Source: Oscillospiraceae bacterium
GTDB taxonomy: Bacteria; Bacillota; Clostridia; Saccharofermentanales; Saccharofermentanaceae
Assembly: GCA_902803695.1 (NCBI GenBank)
Contig: CADCQX010000046.1
Span: 1-7,283, forward strand
Length of the DNA: 7,283 nt
Direction of reading: 5' to 3'
Position 1 is the stretch's first letter; each line of letters begins with the position of its first letter. Of the stretch, positions 1 through 6,179 are shown piece after piece. The translations under genes were made by a program, and so were the position numbers. The notes beneath the pieces were generated by a model. It ran no database searches, was not told the origin of the DNA, and saw nothing but the letters and a program-made list of their open reading frames with translations.

Positions 1-682
1 CCATGAAGAGTTTGTATAGAGATTCAACATAATCCTCATCTGATAGATACAAAGAGATGTATTCATCGCTGAAGATGAAGAAAGACGCACAATCAACACC
101 GGTTATCTTACCTTCGAGAAGATTCTGTACCCAGTATTGCTGTCCTCCTTTGTCGCCTTTTCTGCTGAAGCAGCATTCGTAGAATCTGTCTACGAACATG
201 TTGACCTTCTGTAATCTGTCAAAGTTATAGGAAGAAGAGTAGTAACCCGGTGTGATACCGTTCTGGATGCAAAGTTCATAAAATTCATCGGAATTTGCAA
301 AGCCGTCAAAGACACCGTTACGTCCGAGGGTGCTGATATTCTTTTTCCAGAATTCGTATCCTTCTGTATCTGCTTTACGACCCATGAAAAGAGTGTAGAG
401 GTCATTGATATAGACTTCATCGGAAGTGTTCTTGGACTTATATTCCTCACTGGTGATAAAAAGAAGGGCAGTACCTGTTCCGGTGAGTTTGCCGTCTTTT
501 AACTGTCCCAGCCAGAAATTGAAACCATCTTCGTCGGCATCACGTCCAAGTGCGATCTGATAGCATCGGTTTACGAAGTTTTTTGCACCTTCGTCTTTCT
601 CGTCTGCTCTGACTATTCCTGCAAGCGGCATGAATACCATAAACAGTGCCAGGAGCAGAGCTGTAAATTTGGATTTCATCAT
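1..682 (-). CDS. Secreted DUF4214-repeat protein (N-terminal part, cut by window edge)
   Basis: The first 227 residues are visible and the gene continues past base 1. It opens with a signal peptide: MMKSKF, then a hydrophobic stretch to about residue 24, with probable cleavage after VRA (residue 26) before DEKDEG. The mature part is a run of related units starting near residues 36 (FVNRCYQIALGR), 91 (YINDLYTLFMGR), 163 (FVDRFYECCFSR) and 218 (YVESLYKLFM). Each has the pattern [FY]-V/I-x-x-[LFC]-Y-x-x-x-[LF]-x-R. Most are followed by an acidic or charged G-x-x-[FY]W segment (FNFW, YEFW, QQYW) and by F.SDE[FY]. This is the pattern of DUF4214, a repeat seen in exported proteins of Clostridia and others; its biochemical role is not established. 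Two adjacent ATGs (682-680 and 679-677) follow a weak AAAAAGG ribosome site; the first is used here. It is transcribed divergently from the NlpC/P60 gene. An extracellular or surface role is inferred from the signal peptide only. Confidence 0.85.
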   Translation of the reverse strand, partial: MMKSKFTALLLALFMVFMPLAGIVRADEKDEGAKNFVNRCYQIALGRDADEDGFNFWLGQLKDGKLTGTGTALLFITSEEYKSKNTSDEVYINDLYTLFMGRKADTEGYEFWKKNISTLGRNGVFDGFANSDEFYELCIQNGITPGYYSSSYNFDRLQKVNMFVDRFYECCFSRKGDKGGQQYWVQNLLEGKITGVDCASFFIFSDEYISLYLSDEDYVESLYKLFM

Positions 683-741
683 GGATTTACCTTTTTCTTT
701 CAGAATGACTATAATGTCAAAGGACTGGTGTGTACTCTAGA

Positions 742-771
742 ATTTTACCATTGCTCACAGACGCAAGGCAA
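742..771 (-). promoter_or_regulatory. Candidate promoter of the DUF4214 gene
   Basis: Read on the minus strand there is TTGCCT (771-766; 4 of 6 matches to TTGACA), an 18-base spacer, and TGG-TAAAAT (750-742), an extended -10 with 5 of 6 matches. This predicts a transcript start near 735 and a leader of about 53 bases. A second, nearer -10-like box, TATAGT (713-708), would start transcription near 701 but has a poorer -35. Either fits a gene with a ribosome site at about 690-696. Confidence 0.4.
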
Positions 772-800
772 CAAAATACTTTGTTCCGATCAACAAAATA
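770..800. repeat. Operator-like inverted and direct repeat cluster
   Basis: AACAAA-ATAC-TTTGTT (770-785) is a perfect six-base inverted repeat with a four-base spacer. The decamer CAACAAAATA occurs twice, at 769-778 and 791-800, exactly 22 bases apart, close to two helical turns. The cluster abuts the upstream side of the candidate -35 of the DUF4214 gene. That placement suits a transcription-factor site. No regulator can be named from it, and AT-rich DNA gives such matches by chance fairly often. Confidence 0.35.
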
Positions 801-1044
801 TGAGTTCCTATAATGATTTAAAGAACTGCTTTTGAGCTTTTTTTGCCGGGGATCAGATGTCAATTATTTTCGAAAAGGGAAAGAGAAATAAGCAGATGAA
901 AGCAGGGTGTTTTCGAGGGAAGGACACATGAAATATAGACGGAGATAAATCTCAAAACGATTTGTGAAGGGTAAAAACTTTGATTTTCAAAGATTACAAA
1001 TATGCTACAAACACCTGTTTTCACGCATTTTCGGGATTTTTCAA

Positions 1045-1053
1045 TGATATAAT
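1045..1053 (+). promoter_or_regulatory. Extended -10 promoter of the NlpC/P60 gene
   Basis: TG-A-TATAAT (1045-1053) is a perfect extended -10 box. No good -35 lies 16-18 bases upstream (GCATTT at 1025-1030 for a 17-base spacer), which extended -10 promoters can tolerate. A start 6-7 bases downstream would fall at 1059-1061, on the A of the ATG at 1060. The mRNA would then have essentially no leader. Confidence 0.6.
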
Positions 1054-1059
1054 CTAGTC

Positions 1060-2364
1060 ATGTTCAAAAAAACAGACAAACAAATCATATTTCACGTTTC
1101 GGACAGAACGCTCAACAATACTGTCCGCGTGAGCAGTATCTTGGTCGCAGGAATTATGACTGTGAGCTTCTTTGGTGTTTCCCTTTGCGGAGCATCTGAT
1201 GACATTACTATCCAATTGGATAAGAATCCTCTTACTACTAATAGTGAAGTCATTACAACAGGTGCCAAGGGTATTTCAGGTGTAGCTTATTCAAAACCAA
1301 ATAAACTTTCAGCACACCTTGAGGCAAACACATTTAAAGTTCAGCAGTCTACTGACGACAATGGTATTCCTGTGGAAATTTTGGCTTCTCAGGAGTTTAC
1401 TCCGGACGGATCCAGCAACTGGATATCCTGTAATCAGGCAAATGTCCGATTGGAACCTTCGGTTGAATCCGATAAGCTTGCTGATGTAGTTTATGCCGAT
1501 AAGGTCATCCGACTTTCTTATGGTTCATCATGGTCCAAGATCAGGTTGGAGGACGGAACAGAAGGATACATATTAAGTACTCTTCTTTCTGATTCGGAAA
1601 TACTTGCTCCTACCGCAACTCCGACACCTTCTCCTACGCCGACTGCAGCACCTACCGCTACACCGACACCTGTTCCTGAGACGAAGGCAGAAGAAACTAC
1701 AACAAATACTACAACTGAAACTTCTCCTGAACCTGCCAAGGAAGAAGTTGTATCGGAAAGCGAATTATGTGTTACGGTCTATGCTTCTTGTACTGCTAAC
1801 CTTCGTTTGGGACCAAGCACCGGTGCAGATCTTGTAAGAGTGCTTAATGCAGGTGATGAGATCAATGTAGTTGCTGAAACTTCTAACGGTTGGTACAGAA
1901 CCGTTAACGGTAATTACATCAAGGCATCTTTGACAACAACTGAAAAGCCTGCAGAACCTGAACCGGCACCTGAATCATCATCTGAAGAGAGTTCATCCGG
2001 CGAGATCAATGATTTTGCATCTTACTGTCTGCAGTATGTAGGCTGCCCGTATGTATATGCAGGTGCAAGTCCGTCAGGTTTCGACTGTTCAGGCTTTGTA
2101 TCTTACGTATATGCAAACTGGTACGGAATATCACTTCCGCACAGTGCAGATTCCATCTATCAGATGGGTTATGCAGTATCCAGCGAAGAGATGCAGGTCG
2201 GTGATGTTGTATGTAACGACCATAACGGTGACGGTTACATCGATCATGTAAGTGTGTATATAGGAAACGGAACAGTAGTTCACGCATCGACTTCCACGAC
2301 GGGAGTCATCACAAGTAATTATTCTGATCTTAAAGATGTGGTATCGATCAGAAGAATACTCTAA
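1060..2364 (+). CDS. Secreted SH3b-SH3b-NlpC/P60 cell-wall hydrolase
   Basis: 434 residues. NlpC/P60 enzymes are cysteine peptidases that cut peptide cross-bridges in peptidoglycan, typically D-Glu to diamino acid bonds; the exact bond is not shown here. Order: a signal peptide with an unusually long charged N-region (1-24), a hydrophobic core at about 25-43 and probable cleavage near CGA-SDD; a region of unknown fold (47-117); SH3b domain 1 (about 118-178, with ANVRLEPS and GYI); a Pro/Thr-rich linker (183-206) and an acidic Thr-rich stretch to 235; SH3b domain 2 (about 237-293, with ANLRLGPSTGADLVRVL); an acidic Ser linker; and the NlpC/P60 domain (about 316-434). The catalytic Cys is C343 in FDCSGFVSYVY, the catalytic His is H396 in DHVSVYIG, and the third polar residue is probably H408 in VVHAS. 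SH3b domains usually bind the wall. No Shine-Dalgarno precedes the ATG. Later in-frame GTG/ATG codons either lack a ribosome site or would destroy the signal peptide, so 1060 is kept. Confidence 0.93.
   Translation: MFKKTDKQIIFHVSDRTLNNTVRVSSILVAGIMTVSFFGVSLCGASDDITIQLDKNPLTTNSEVITTGAKGISGVAYSKPNKLSAHLEANTFKVQQSTDDNGIPVEILASQEFTPDGSSNWISCNQANVRLEPSVESDKLADVVYADKVIRLSYGSSWSKIRLEDGTEGYILSTLLSDSEILAPTATPTPSPTPTAAPTATPTPVPETKAEETTTNTTTETSPEPAKEEVVSESELCVTVYASCTANLRLGPSTGADLVRVLNAGDEINVVAETSNGWYRTVNGNYIKASLTTTEKPAEPEPAPESSSEESSSGEINDFASYCLQYVGCPYVYAGASPSGFDCSGFVSYVYANWYGISLPHSADSIYQMGYAVSSEEMQVGDVVCNDHNGDGYIDHVSVYIGNGTVVHASTSTTGVITSNYSDLKDVVSIRRIL
1609..1671 (+). repeat. Intragenic repeat encoding the Pro/Thr linker
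   Basis: Two 21-base copies, at 1609-1629 and 1651-1671, differ at two positions and lie 42 bases (14 codons) apart in frame. They encode the PTATPTP units of the linker between the two SH3b domains. Such linkers are flexible spacers in secreted wall proteins and often vary in length between strains through slippage or recombination; that variation is an inference here. The same bias produces a spurious open frame on the opposite strand. Confidence 0.7.
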
Positions 2365-2370
2365 AAGATC

Positions 2371-2402
2371 AAAGTGTCGCTCAATCGGGCGACACTTTTT
2401 TT
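2371..2402 (+). terminator. Intrinsic terminator of the NlpC/P60 gene, probably bidirectional
   Basis: A perfect ten-base stem AAAGTGTCGC (2371-2380) and GCGACACTTT (2389-2398) with an eight-base loop is followed by a T run (2396-2402). It starts seven bases after the TAA of the NlpC/P60 gene. On the minus strand the same hairpin is followed by CTTTGATCTTTT, a weaker T tract, and could also end the MutS-like gene. The stop codon of the MutS-like gene (2383-2381) lies in the loop. Confidence 0.88.
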
Positions 2403-3952
2403 GTACTCATCTGTTCATATGTAATTCCGTATTTCTCGGCTATTGCTTTGGCGTGTGAACTGGTATCCGGTGCATCACGTTTTACTTTGAATGTGTTCTG
2501 TCCGTTGACCCTCTCCATGACGATACTTATTATGTTGCTCTCGCCATCCCACTTATCCATCTCTGATGTCTCTCTTGCCAGGTCATGGATATGCGTATTG
2601 AAGATGACGTAAGAACCTTTCTCCTTCAATATACGAATAAGATCTCTCGACAGGTAAAGACCGTCTGCCATTGATGTTGTCGAATAGGTCTCGTTGAAAA
2701 GGATCAATGTCCTATCATCGGATTCGTTGACGATACTTTTTACACGTATTGCCTCTTCACCGAGACGGCCGTAATTGATAGTCAGATTCTCGTCTATTGG
2801 GAAGTGGGTGAGTATATTTGTAAAACTCATTCCCGAGCAGGAAGATGCCGTGACAAACGCTCCAATTGAAGCAAAGAGGATAGCAATTCCAAGGCCCTGT
2901 TCGAGTATGGTCTTGCCTCCGCGGTTCGGTCCTGTGAGGATGAATATCCTCTCGTTCGAACTGAATTCAAAATCGTTCTTGACTATGTCTTTTTCACCTG
3001 CGACTGCAAGTCTCAGATTATAGAGATCCTTGATCGAAAAATCTCTGTTGTCAGACGAAGTCGGGAAGCATATCTCGAAGTTATCCGAACGTAACCTTCT
3101 TCCGAATCTAGCCATTGCAAGATAGTAGGTAAGACCTTCGTAGCTTTCAGTAATGGATTTTGAATCGAAATCCGCATATTTGTGGAATATCTTCTTTATG
3201 TCCGAATAGTTATGCTTAAGATGCTTCTCGAGTTTCGGAGCCATCTGGGCAAGCAATGGATCGGCAACAAGTGCGTGTGATTTCCTGAAGCCTGCGGATT
3301 CAGGAGTGAACAGCGTAGTCGTCGTAAGTTTCTCCGCGAGACTGTATTTCGGTCTGAAGTGATATGGAACGAATTCCATAGCAGCAACTTCTTTGATGTT
3401 GAGGTCGGGAGTAAAGTTAACTCCGACGATACATCCTCTGACTACGGAAAGATCTTTTATGATAAGTTCCAGATCATCTTTGAGCACTTTGAAGTCGGGA
3501 GCTGATACGATCTTTATCTGCTCGTCTCTGAATGCCTTAAGTCCTTCTGATCTCAGTTCATGTGAGCCTAAGCACTCGGCAAGTTTTTCTGTCGTCTTAG
3601 CATATACTTCCAACTCTCGGAGATCTTCAAGAAGTGAGAATAAAGTTGCATCCTGTTTTCGAAGATTCTTATAAGTGCCGCTGTAGTTTTTAAGGACAAA
3701 GATGTCACCGATGCATTCCGAGAGATCCTCGCAAAGCTTGGCATTTTCGAGAAGGTCAGAAAGGATGCTCCGTCTGTATTCGATGTCGCTTATGTTGTGA
3801 GGTATCTTTGAGAGAACTTTCATGACGATATCGCGTTCTTCCTTGATCGAGCATATGCGCTCGGACAGTTCCGTAATGGCGAGATCCTTTATAGTTTTGG
3901 CGGAAAGTTCGGTTACCTTTTTATCTGAATCCGGTGTGAATAATATGTCCAT
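2381..3952 (-). CDS. Stand-alone MutS-type ATPase (MutS domain V), no mismatch-recognition domain
   Basis: 523 residues. The C-terminal 200 residues are a MutS-family ABC ATPase: Walker A GPNRGGKT (341-348), a region equivalent to the signature (LTINYGRLGEEAIRVKSIV, 390-408), Walker B TLILFNE (415-421) followed by TYSTTSMADG in place of the usual IGRGTSTYDG, the switch His in FNTHIHDLA (H454), and a late SHAKAIAEKYGI (499-510) like the helix that ends MutS ATPase domains. The N-terminal 330 residues are mostly helical, with DIEYRRSILSDLLE (56-69), and fit a lever/clamp-like region. There is no N-terminal Phe-x-Glu mismatch-reading domain. True MutS and MutS2 are about 780-900 residues, so this is a short relative of unknown role, perhaps DNA-structure or nucleic-acid related. 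The Walker B Asp is Asn (N420) while the catalytic Glu (E421) is kept. The start at 3952 is set by AAGGAG (3964-3959) with a six-base spacer; the longer open frame upstream would overlap the divergent gene. It is divergent from the AraC regulator, which might control it. Confidence 0.85.
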   Translation of the reverse strand: MDILFTPDSDKKVTELSAKTIKDLAITELSERICSIKEERDIVMKVLSKIPHNISDIEYRRSILSDLLENAKLCEDLSECIGDIFVLKNYSGTYKNLRKQDATLFSLLEDLRELEVYAKTTEKLAECLGSHELRSEGLKAFRDEQIKIVSAPDFKVLKDDLELIIKDLSVVRGCIVGVNFTPDLNIKEVAAMEFVPYHFRPKYSLAEKLTTTTLFTPESAGFRKSHALVADPLLAQMAPKLEKHLKHNYSDIKKIFHKYADFDSKSITESYEGLTYYLAMARFGRRLRSDNFEICFPTSSDNRDFSIKDLYNLRLAVAGEKDIVKNDFEFSSNERIFILTGPNRGGKTILEQGLGIAILFASIGAFVTASSCSGMSFTNILTHFPIDENLTINYGRLGEEAIRVKSIVNESDDRTLILFNETYSTTSMADGLYLSRDLIRILKEKGSYVIFNTHIHDLARETSEMDKWDGESNIISIVMERVNGQNTFKVKRDAPDTSSHAKAIAEKYGITYEQMSTKKVSPD

Positions 3953-3958
3953 GGCTGT

Positions 3959-3964
3959 CTCCTT
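3959..3964 (-). promoter_or_regulatory. Ribosome binding site fixing the MutS-like start
   Basis: AAGGAG on the minus strand sits six bases before the ATG at 3952-3950. It supports this start over the upstream in-frame ATG at 4138, which would add 62 residues unlike the family and run across the AraC gene start. Confidence 0.85.
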
Positions 3965-3976
3965 ATTTCTTTTTCG

Positions 3977-3982
3977 ATTATA
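3977..3982 (-). promoter_or_regulatory. Candidate -10 box for the MutS-like gene
   Basis: A perfect TATAAT on the minus strand (3982-3977) predicts a transcript start near 3970 and a leader of about 18 bases that includes the AAGGAG site. The -35 region is poor: TATTCC at a 17-base spacing. Confidence 0.5.
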
Positions 3983-4003
3983 CAAATCAGGAGGGAAAAG
4001 GAA

Positions 4004-4009
4004 TATAAT
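4004..4009 (+). promoter_or_regulatory. Candidate -10 box for the AraC-family gene
   Basis: A perfect TATAAT (4004-4009) predicts a transcript start near 4016 and a leader of about 39 bases to the ATG at 4055. The matching -35 position (TACAAA, 3981-3986; 3 of 6) overlaps the opposite-facing -10 box at 3977-3982. The two promoters are therefore back to back and may compete for polymerase. Confidence 0.5.
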
Positions 4010-4042
4010 AATCTTACGATTTGTATCATGATATTGTTTTCG

Positions 4043-4050
4043 AAAAGGAG
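4043..4050 (+). promoter_or_regulatory. Ribosome binding site fixing the AraC-family start
   Basis: AAAAGGAG ends four bases before the ATG at 4055. The in-frame ATG at 4028 has no such site and lies upstream of this one, so the protein is taken to begin MRKDTESLID. Confidence 0.85.
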
Positions 4051-4054
4051 CGTT

Positions 4055-4816
4055 ATGAGAAAAGATACCGAGAGTCTGATCGACCCTGATGAGATCAGGA
4101 AACTGATGTTTAAGAATGCGGAGCACTCGTTCGCGCATACGGCATACAGGGAGGAACTTAAGAGGTTCTATCTTCTGGAGCAGGGAGATTATGCTGCTGT
4201 CGATGAGTCGGTGAAGATCTTGAAGGCCGATATCCAGGGAACGTTGTCACCGGATCCCTTAAGAAACTACAGATATCTTTTTATCGTTAATACAGGACTT
4301 GCCACGAGATCTGCGATCGAAGCAGGTGCGCCACAGGAACTTGTTTATTCCATAAGCGACCTATACATACAGAGGGCGGATGCGGAAAATACTATAGACG
4401 GGATCATAAATCTTAACAGGGAATTCTGGATAAAGATGGTGGATACTATAAGGGCGTCCAGAAAAGAGAAGAAGTATTCGAGACCGGTCACAAAATGTAT
4501 CGATCATATCACATCTAATTTCAACATGAAGATCACCCTTAATGATCTGTCGGAAGTGTCAGGGCTTACGCCTTGTTATCTGGCTTCGCTGTTTAAAAAG
4601 GAAACAGGAGTTACTTTCGGAGAGTATCTAACGGGGATCAGGATGGACTCCGCCAGAGCGCTTCTGGCAAGGACAGATTACAGTTATTCCAAGATCGCTT
4701 TGTCTCTCGGATTTTGTTCGCAAAGTCACTTCGCCAAGACTTTTAAAACACATGTGAAAATGACGCCAAAAGAATACCGCACCGCCTATGGCGATACGGC
4801 ATTCAGTCTTACCTGA
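4055..4816 (+). CDS. AraC-family transcriptional regulator
   Basis: 253 residues. The C-terminal hundred residues are an AraC/XylS DNA-binding domain with two helix-turn-helix units. The first is about 159-182 (KITLNDLSEVSGLTPCYLASLFKK) and the second about 209-232 (YSYSKIALSLGFCSQSHFAKTFK), followed by the family-typical KMTPKEYR (235-242). The N-terminal half is not a cupin. It has RNYRYLFIVNTGLATRSAIEAG (70-91) and VYSISDLYIQRAD (97-109), a helical pattern I recall from many clostridial AraC regulators; its ligand is unknown. It probably acts in the cytoplasm as a one-component activator or repressor. Its target cannot be read from the sequence; the divergent MutS-like gene, 102 bases away, is the nearest candidate because AraC genes often regulate a divergent neighbour. 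Its stop is only seven bases from the stop of the converging peptidase gene, with no clear terminator between them. Confidence 0.92.
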   Translation: MRKDTESLIDPDEIRKLMFKNAEHSFAHTAYREELKRFYLLEQGDYAAVDESVKILKADIQGTLSPDPLRNYRYLFIVNTGLATRSAIEAGAPQELVYSISDLYIQRADAENTIDGIINLNREFWIKMVDTIRASRKEKKYSRPVTKCIDHITSNFNMKITLNDLSEVSGLTPCYLASLFKKETGVTFGEYLTGIRMDSARALLARTDYSYSKIALSLGFCSQSHFAKTFKTHVKMTPKEYRTAYGDTAFSLT

Positions 4817-4823
4817 TCAAGTG

Positions 4824-6101
4824 TTACTTTGAAAGCTTGATGATCGATTCGTAGATCACATCGATCATTACTTCAAAGTCGTTTACGGTTATGTGCTCAT
4901 TGGCCTGATGGCACTGGTCTTCGCTCCATGGAGTCTGCGGTCCGAAAGCAACAATGTTCGGCACGTGCCTTGCATAAGTTCCGCCGCCTATGGCGATCGC
5001 CTCGTTATACTTTTTGTACTCTTCCTTGTAGCCTGTGAAGCGTGATATATTCTTGTTCCAGCTCTCCATGACAGCAGTAATAAGAGGCGAATCCTTCTCG
5101 AAAACAATAGGCTTCATATGATGCTTATCGTATTCTCCGACAAGATTGAATCTTGCAGCTGCTTCTTTCAACGAATCAATAAGCTTCTCGCTCGGGAAAG
5201 TAGCAGGATATCTGAAGTCCACCGTTACTGACTGACAGTCCTTATCAACCTTCAATATGCCGACGTTTGAAGTAAGTTCACCGGAAAGATCGGTAATATC
5301 ACAACCTGTAAGTTCCTTTACATTATCGTTCAGGAAATAATACTTTATGAAATCGAAAACATCGCACTTAACATAGTGCTCATCTACAAACTTTGTTATG
5401 GCGTTGATGCCGAGGTCAGGCTTAGATGCGTGGGCAGGTTTACCGACGCTCTCGAATTCGTTGCCGTCGATCGTTCCTTTGCAGATCGCAGGGACCATGT
5501 TGGCGGCACTTCCTCCGTTAATACTTACATTGCTTATACCTGAAGACTGGAACGTAGCCTGAAGGATTCCTTTTTCAGCGAAGATAGCAGGGAATTCCGC
5601 ATCAGGAGTAAAACCGCAATCAGGAATTATAGTGTCAGGATTTGTAACATACTCATGCATGCAGTCGCATGTTCTTTCCTCGTCAGTTCCGAGGATAAGT
5701 CTTATCCTGCAACCGAGATCTTTTGCTTCTTCTTTGAGCTTACATAAAGCAAAGAAAGATGCGAGAGCAGGACCTTTATCATCAACGATTCCTCTCGCGT
5801 AGAAAGTATCGTCTTTTATCGTCAGTGTAAACGGATCCGTTTCCCATCCGTCTCCCTCAGGAACAACATCAAGGTGGCATACAATTGCGACAGTCTTTTC
5901 GCCTTCGCCAAGATCTATATAGCCGACTTTATCGTTGAAAACATTTGTCTTAAATCCGAGAGACTTTGCTTTGTTTAAGAATACTTCGAGTACCTCGCGG
6001 TTTTTTTCTCCGAATGGTGCTCCGGGAACGGGATCAGATCCTACGCTTCTTATGGAAATGATCTCAGACATGAAATCAATATTTGAACTTGTAAGTTTCA
6101 T
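4824..6101 (-). CDS. M20-family metallodipeptidase, PepV/Sapep-like
   Basis: 425 residues, cytoplasmic, no signal peptide. The family uses two zinc (or manganese in Sapep) ions to split dipeptides or related short peptides. Expected ligands are present: H76 and D78 in CHLDVVPEGDGW, the bridging D107 in GIVDDKGP, catalytic E141 and metal ligand E142 in GTDEERTCD, D167 in FTPDAEFP, and H398 in CHQANEHI. H224 in KPAHASKPDLG fits the substrate-binding His of the lid domain (roughly 180-300). The conserved IGGGTYARHVPNIVAFGP (371-388) is also typical of PepV-like enzymes. At 425 residues it is shorter than PepV (about 470), mainly in the lid by inference. The start at 6101 follows AGAGG (6113-6109) with a seven-base spacer. 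The exact substrate is unknown; a role in using imported peptides is likely. It is divergent from the MATE gene and convergent with the AraC gene, so it is probably transcribed alone. Confidence 0.93.
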   Translation of the reverse strand: MKLTSSNIDFMSEIISIRSVGSDPVPGAPFGEKNREVLEVFLNKAKSLGFKTNVFNDKVGYIDLGEGEKTVAIVCHLDVVPEGDGWETDPFTLTIKDDTFYARGIVDDKGPALASFFALCKLKEEAKDLGCRIRLILGTDEERTCDCMHEYVTNPDTIIPDCGFTPDAEFPAIFAEKGILQATFQSSGISNVSINGGSAANMVPAICKGTIDGNEFESVGKPAHASKPDLGINAITKFVDEHYVKCDVFDFIKYYFLNDNVKELTGCDITDLSGELTSNVGILKVDKDCQSVTVDFRYPATFPSEKLIDSLKEAAARFNLVGEYDKHHMKPIVFEKDSPLITAVMESWNKNISRFTGYKEEYKKYNEAIAIGGGTYARHVPNIVAFGPQTPWSEDQCHQANEHITVNDFEVMIDVIYESIIKLSK

Positions 6102-6131
6102 ATGTAAACCTCTAACTAATTTTGTAAAACA

Positions 6132-6137
6132 ATTATA
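6132..6137 (-). promoter_or_regulatory. Candidate -10 box of the peptidase gene
   Basis: A perfect TATAAT on the minus strand (6137-6132) predicts a transcript start near 6125 and a leader of about 24 bases carrying the AGAGG ribosome site. No convincing -35 is seen at 16-18 bases upstream (TCCTAA at 17). Confidence 0.5.
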
Positions 6138-6179
6138 CGATAAATGTTCGATTCTTAGGATACATCTGTTACAAACATA

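Larger units (their letters stand above)
683..1059. other. 377-bp divergent intergenic region
   Basis: This is the shared upstream region of two exported proteins, AT-rich and without a convincing gene. It holds a candidate minus-strand promoter (742-771), an inverted plus direct repeat cluster (770-800), and a short inverted repeat AGTTC/GAACT (803-807 with 823-827) that encloses a TATAAT at 809-814. It also holds a six-base hairpin CTTTGA-TTT-TCAAAG (978-992) and the extended -10 of the NlpC/P60 gene at its right end. The stretch 840-960 is purine-rich and has only tiny open frames of 6-11 codons. I see no recognisable riboswitch or RNA gene here, although a small RNA cannot be excluded by eye. 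Confidence 0.6.

Noticed and set aside
867..878. TTTTCGAAAAGG shared with 4037-4048
   Set aside because: A shared 12-mer of low complexity is expected about once by chance in a window of this size; in the second location it is simply the ribosome site of the AraC gene.
896..945. Tiny open frames in the intergenic region (ATG at 896, 11 codons; ATG at 928, 6 codons)
   Set aside because: Very short and without typical features; the GGGAAGGA before 928 looks like a ribosome site, but six codons are not enough to call a gene or leader peptide.
1177..1191. A lipobox at the end of the NlpC/P60 signal peptide (VSLC)
   Set aside because: The residue before Cys is Leu rather than Gly, Ala or Ser, so cleavage by signal peptidase I near CGA-SDD is more likely than lipidation.
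1518..1739. An antisense open frame of Val/Gly repeats opposite the NlpC/P60 gene
   Set aside because: It is the reverse reading of the Pro/Thr linker repeats and has no independent support.
4028..4054. A start of the AraC gene at 4028, nine codons earlier
   Set aside because: The AAAAGGAG site lies between this ATG and the one at 4055, and nothing like a ribosome site precedes 4028.
3953..4138. A 62-residue N-terminal extension of the MutS-like gene from an upstream ATG
   Set aside because: It overlaps the start of the divergent AraC gene, lies upstream of the likely promoter, and the ATG at 3952 has a strong AAGGAG at six bases.
4816..4841. ATCAAG/CTTGAT hairpin between the AraC and peptidase genes
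   Set aside because: Six-base stem, 14-base loop and no T run on either side, so not a credible intrinsic terminator.
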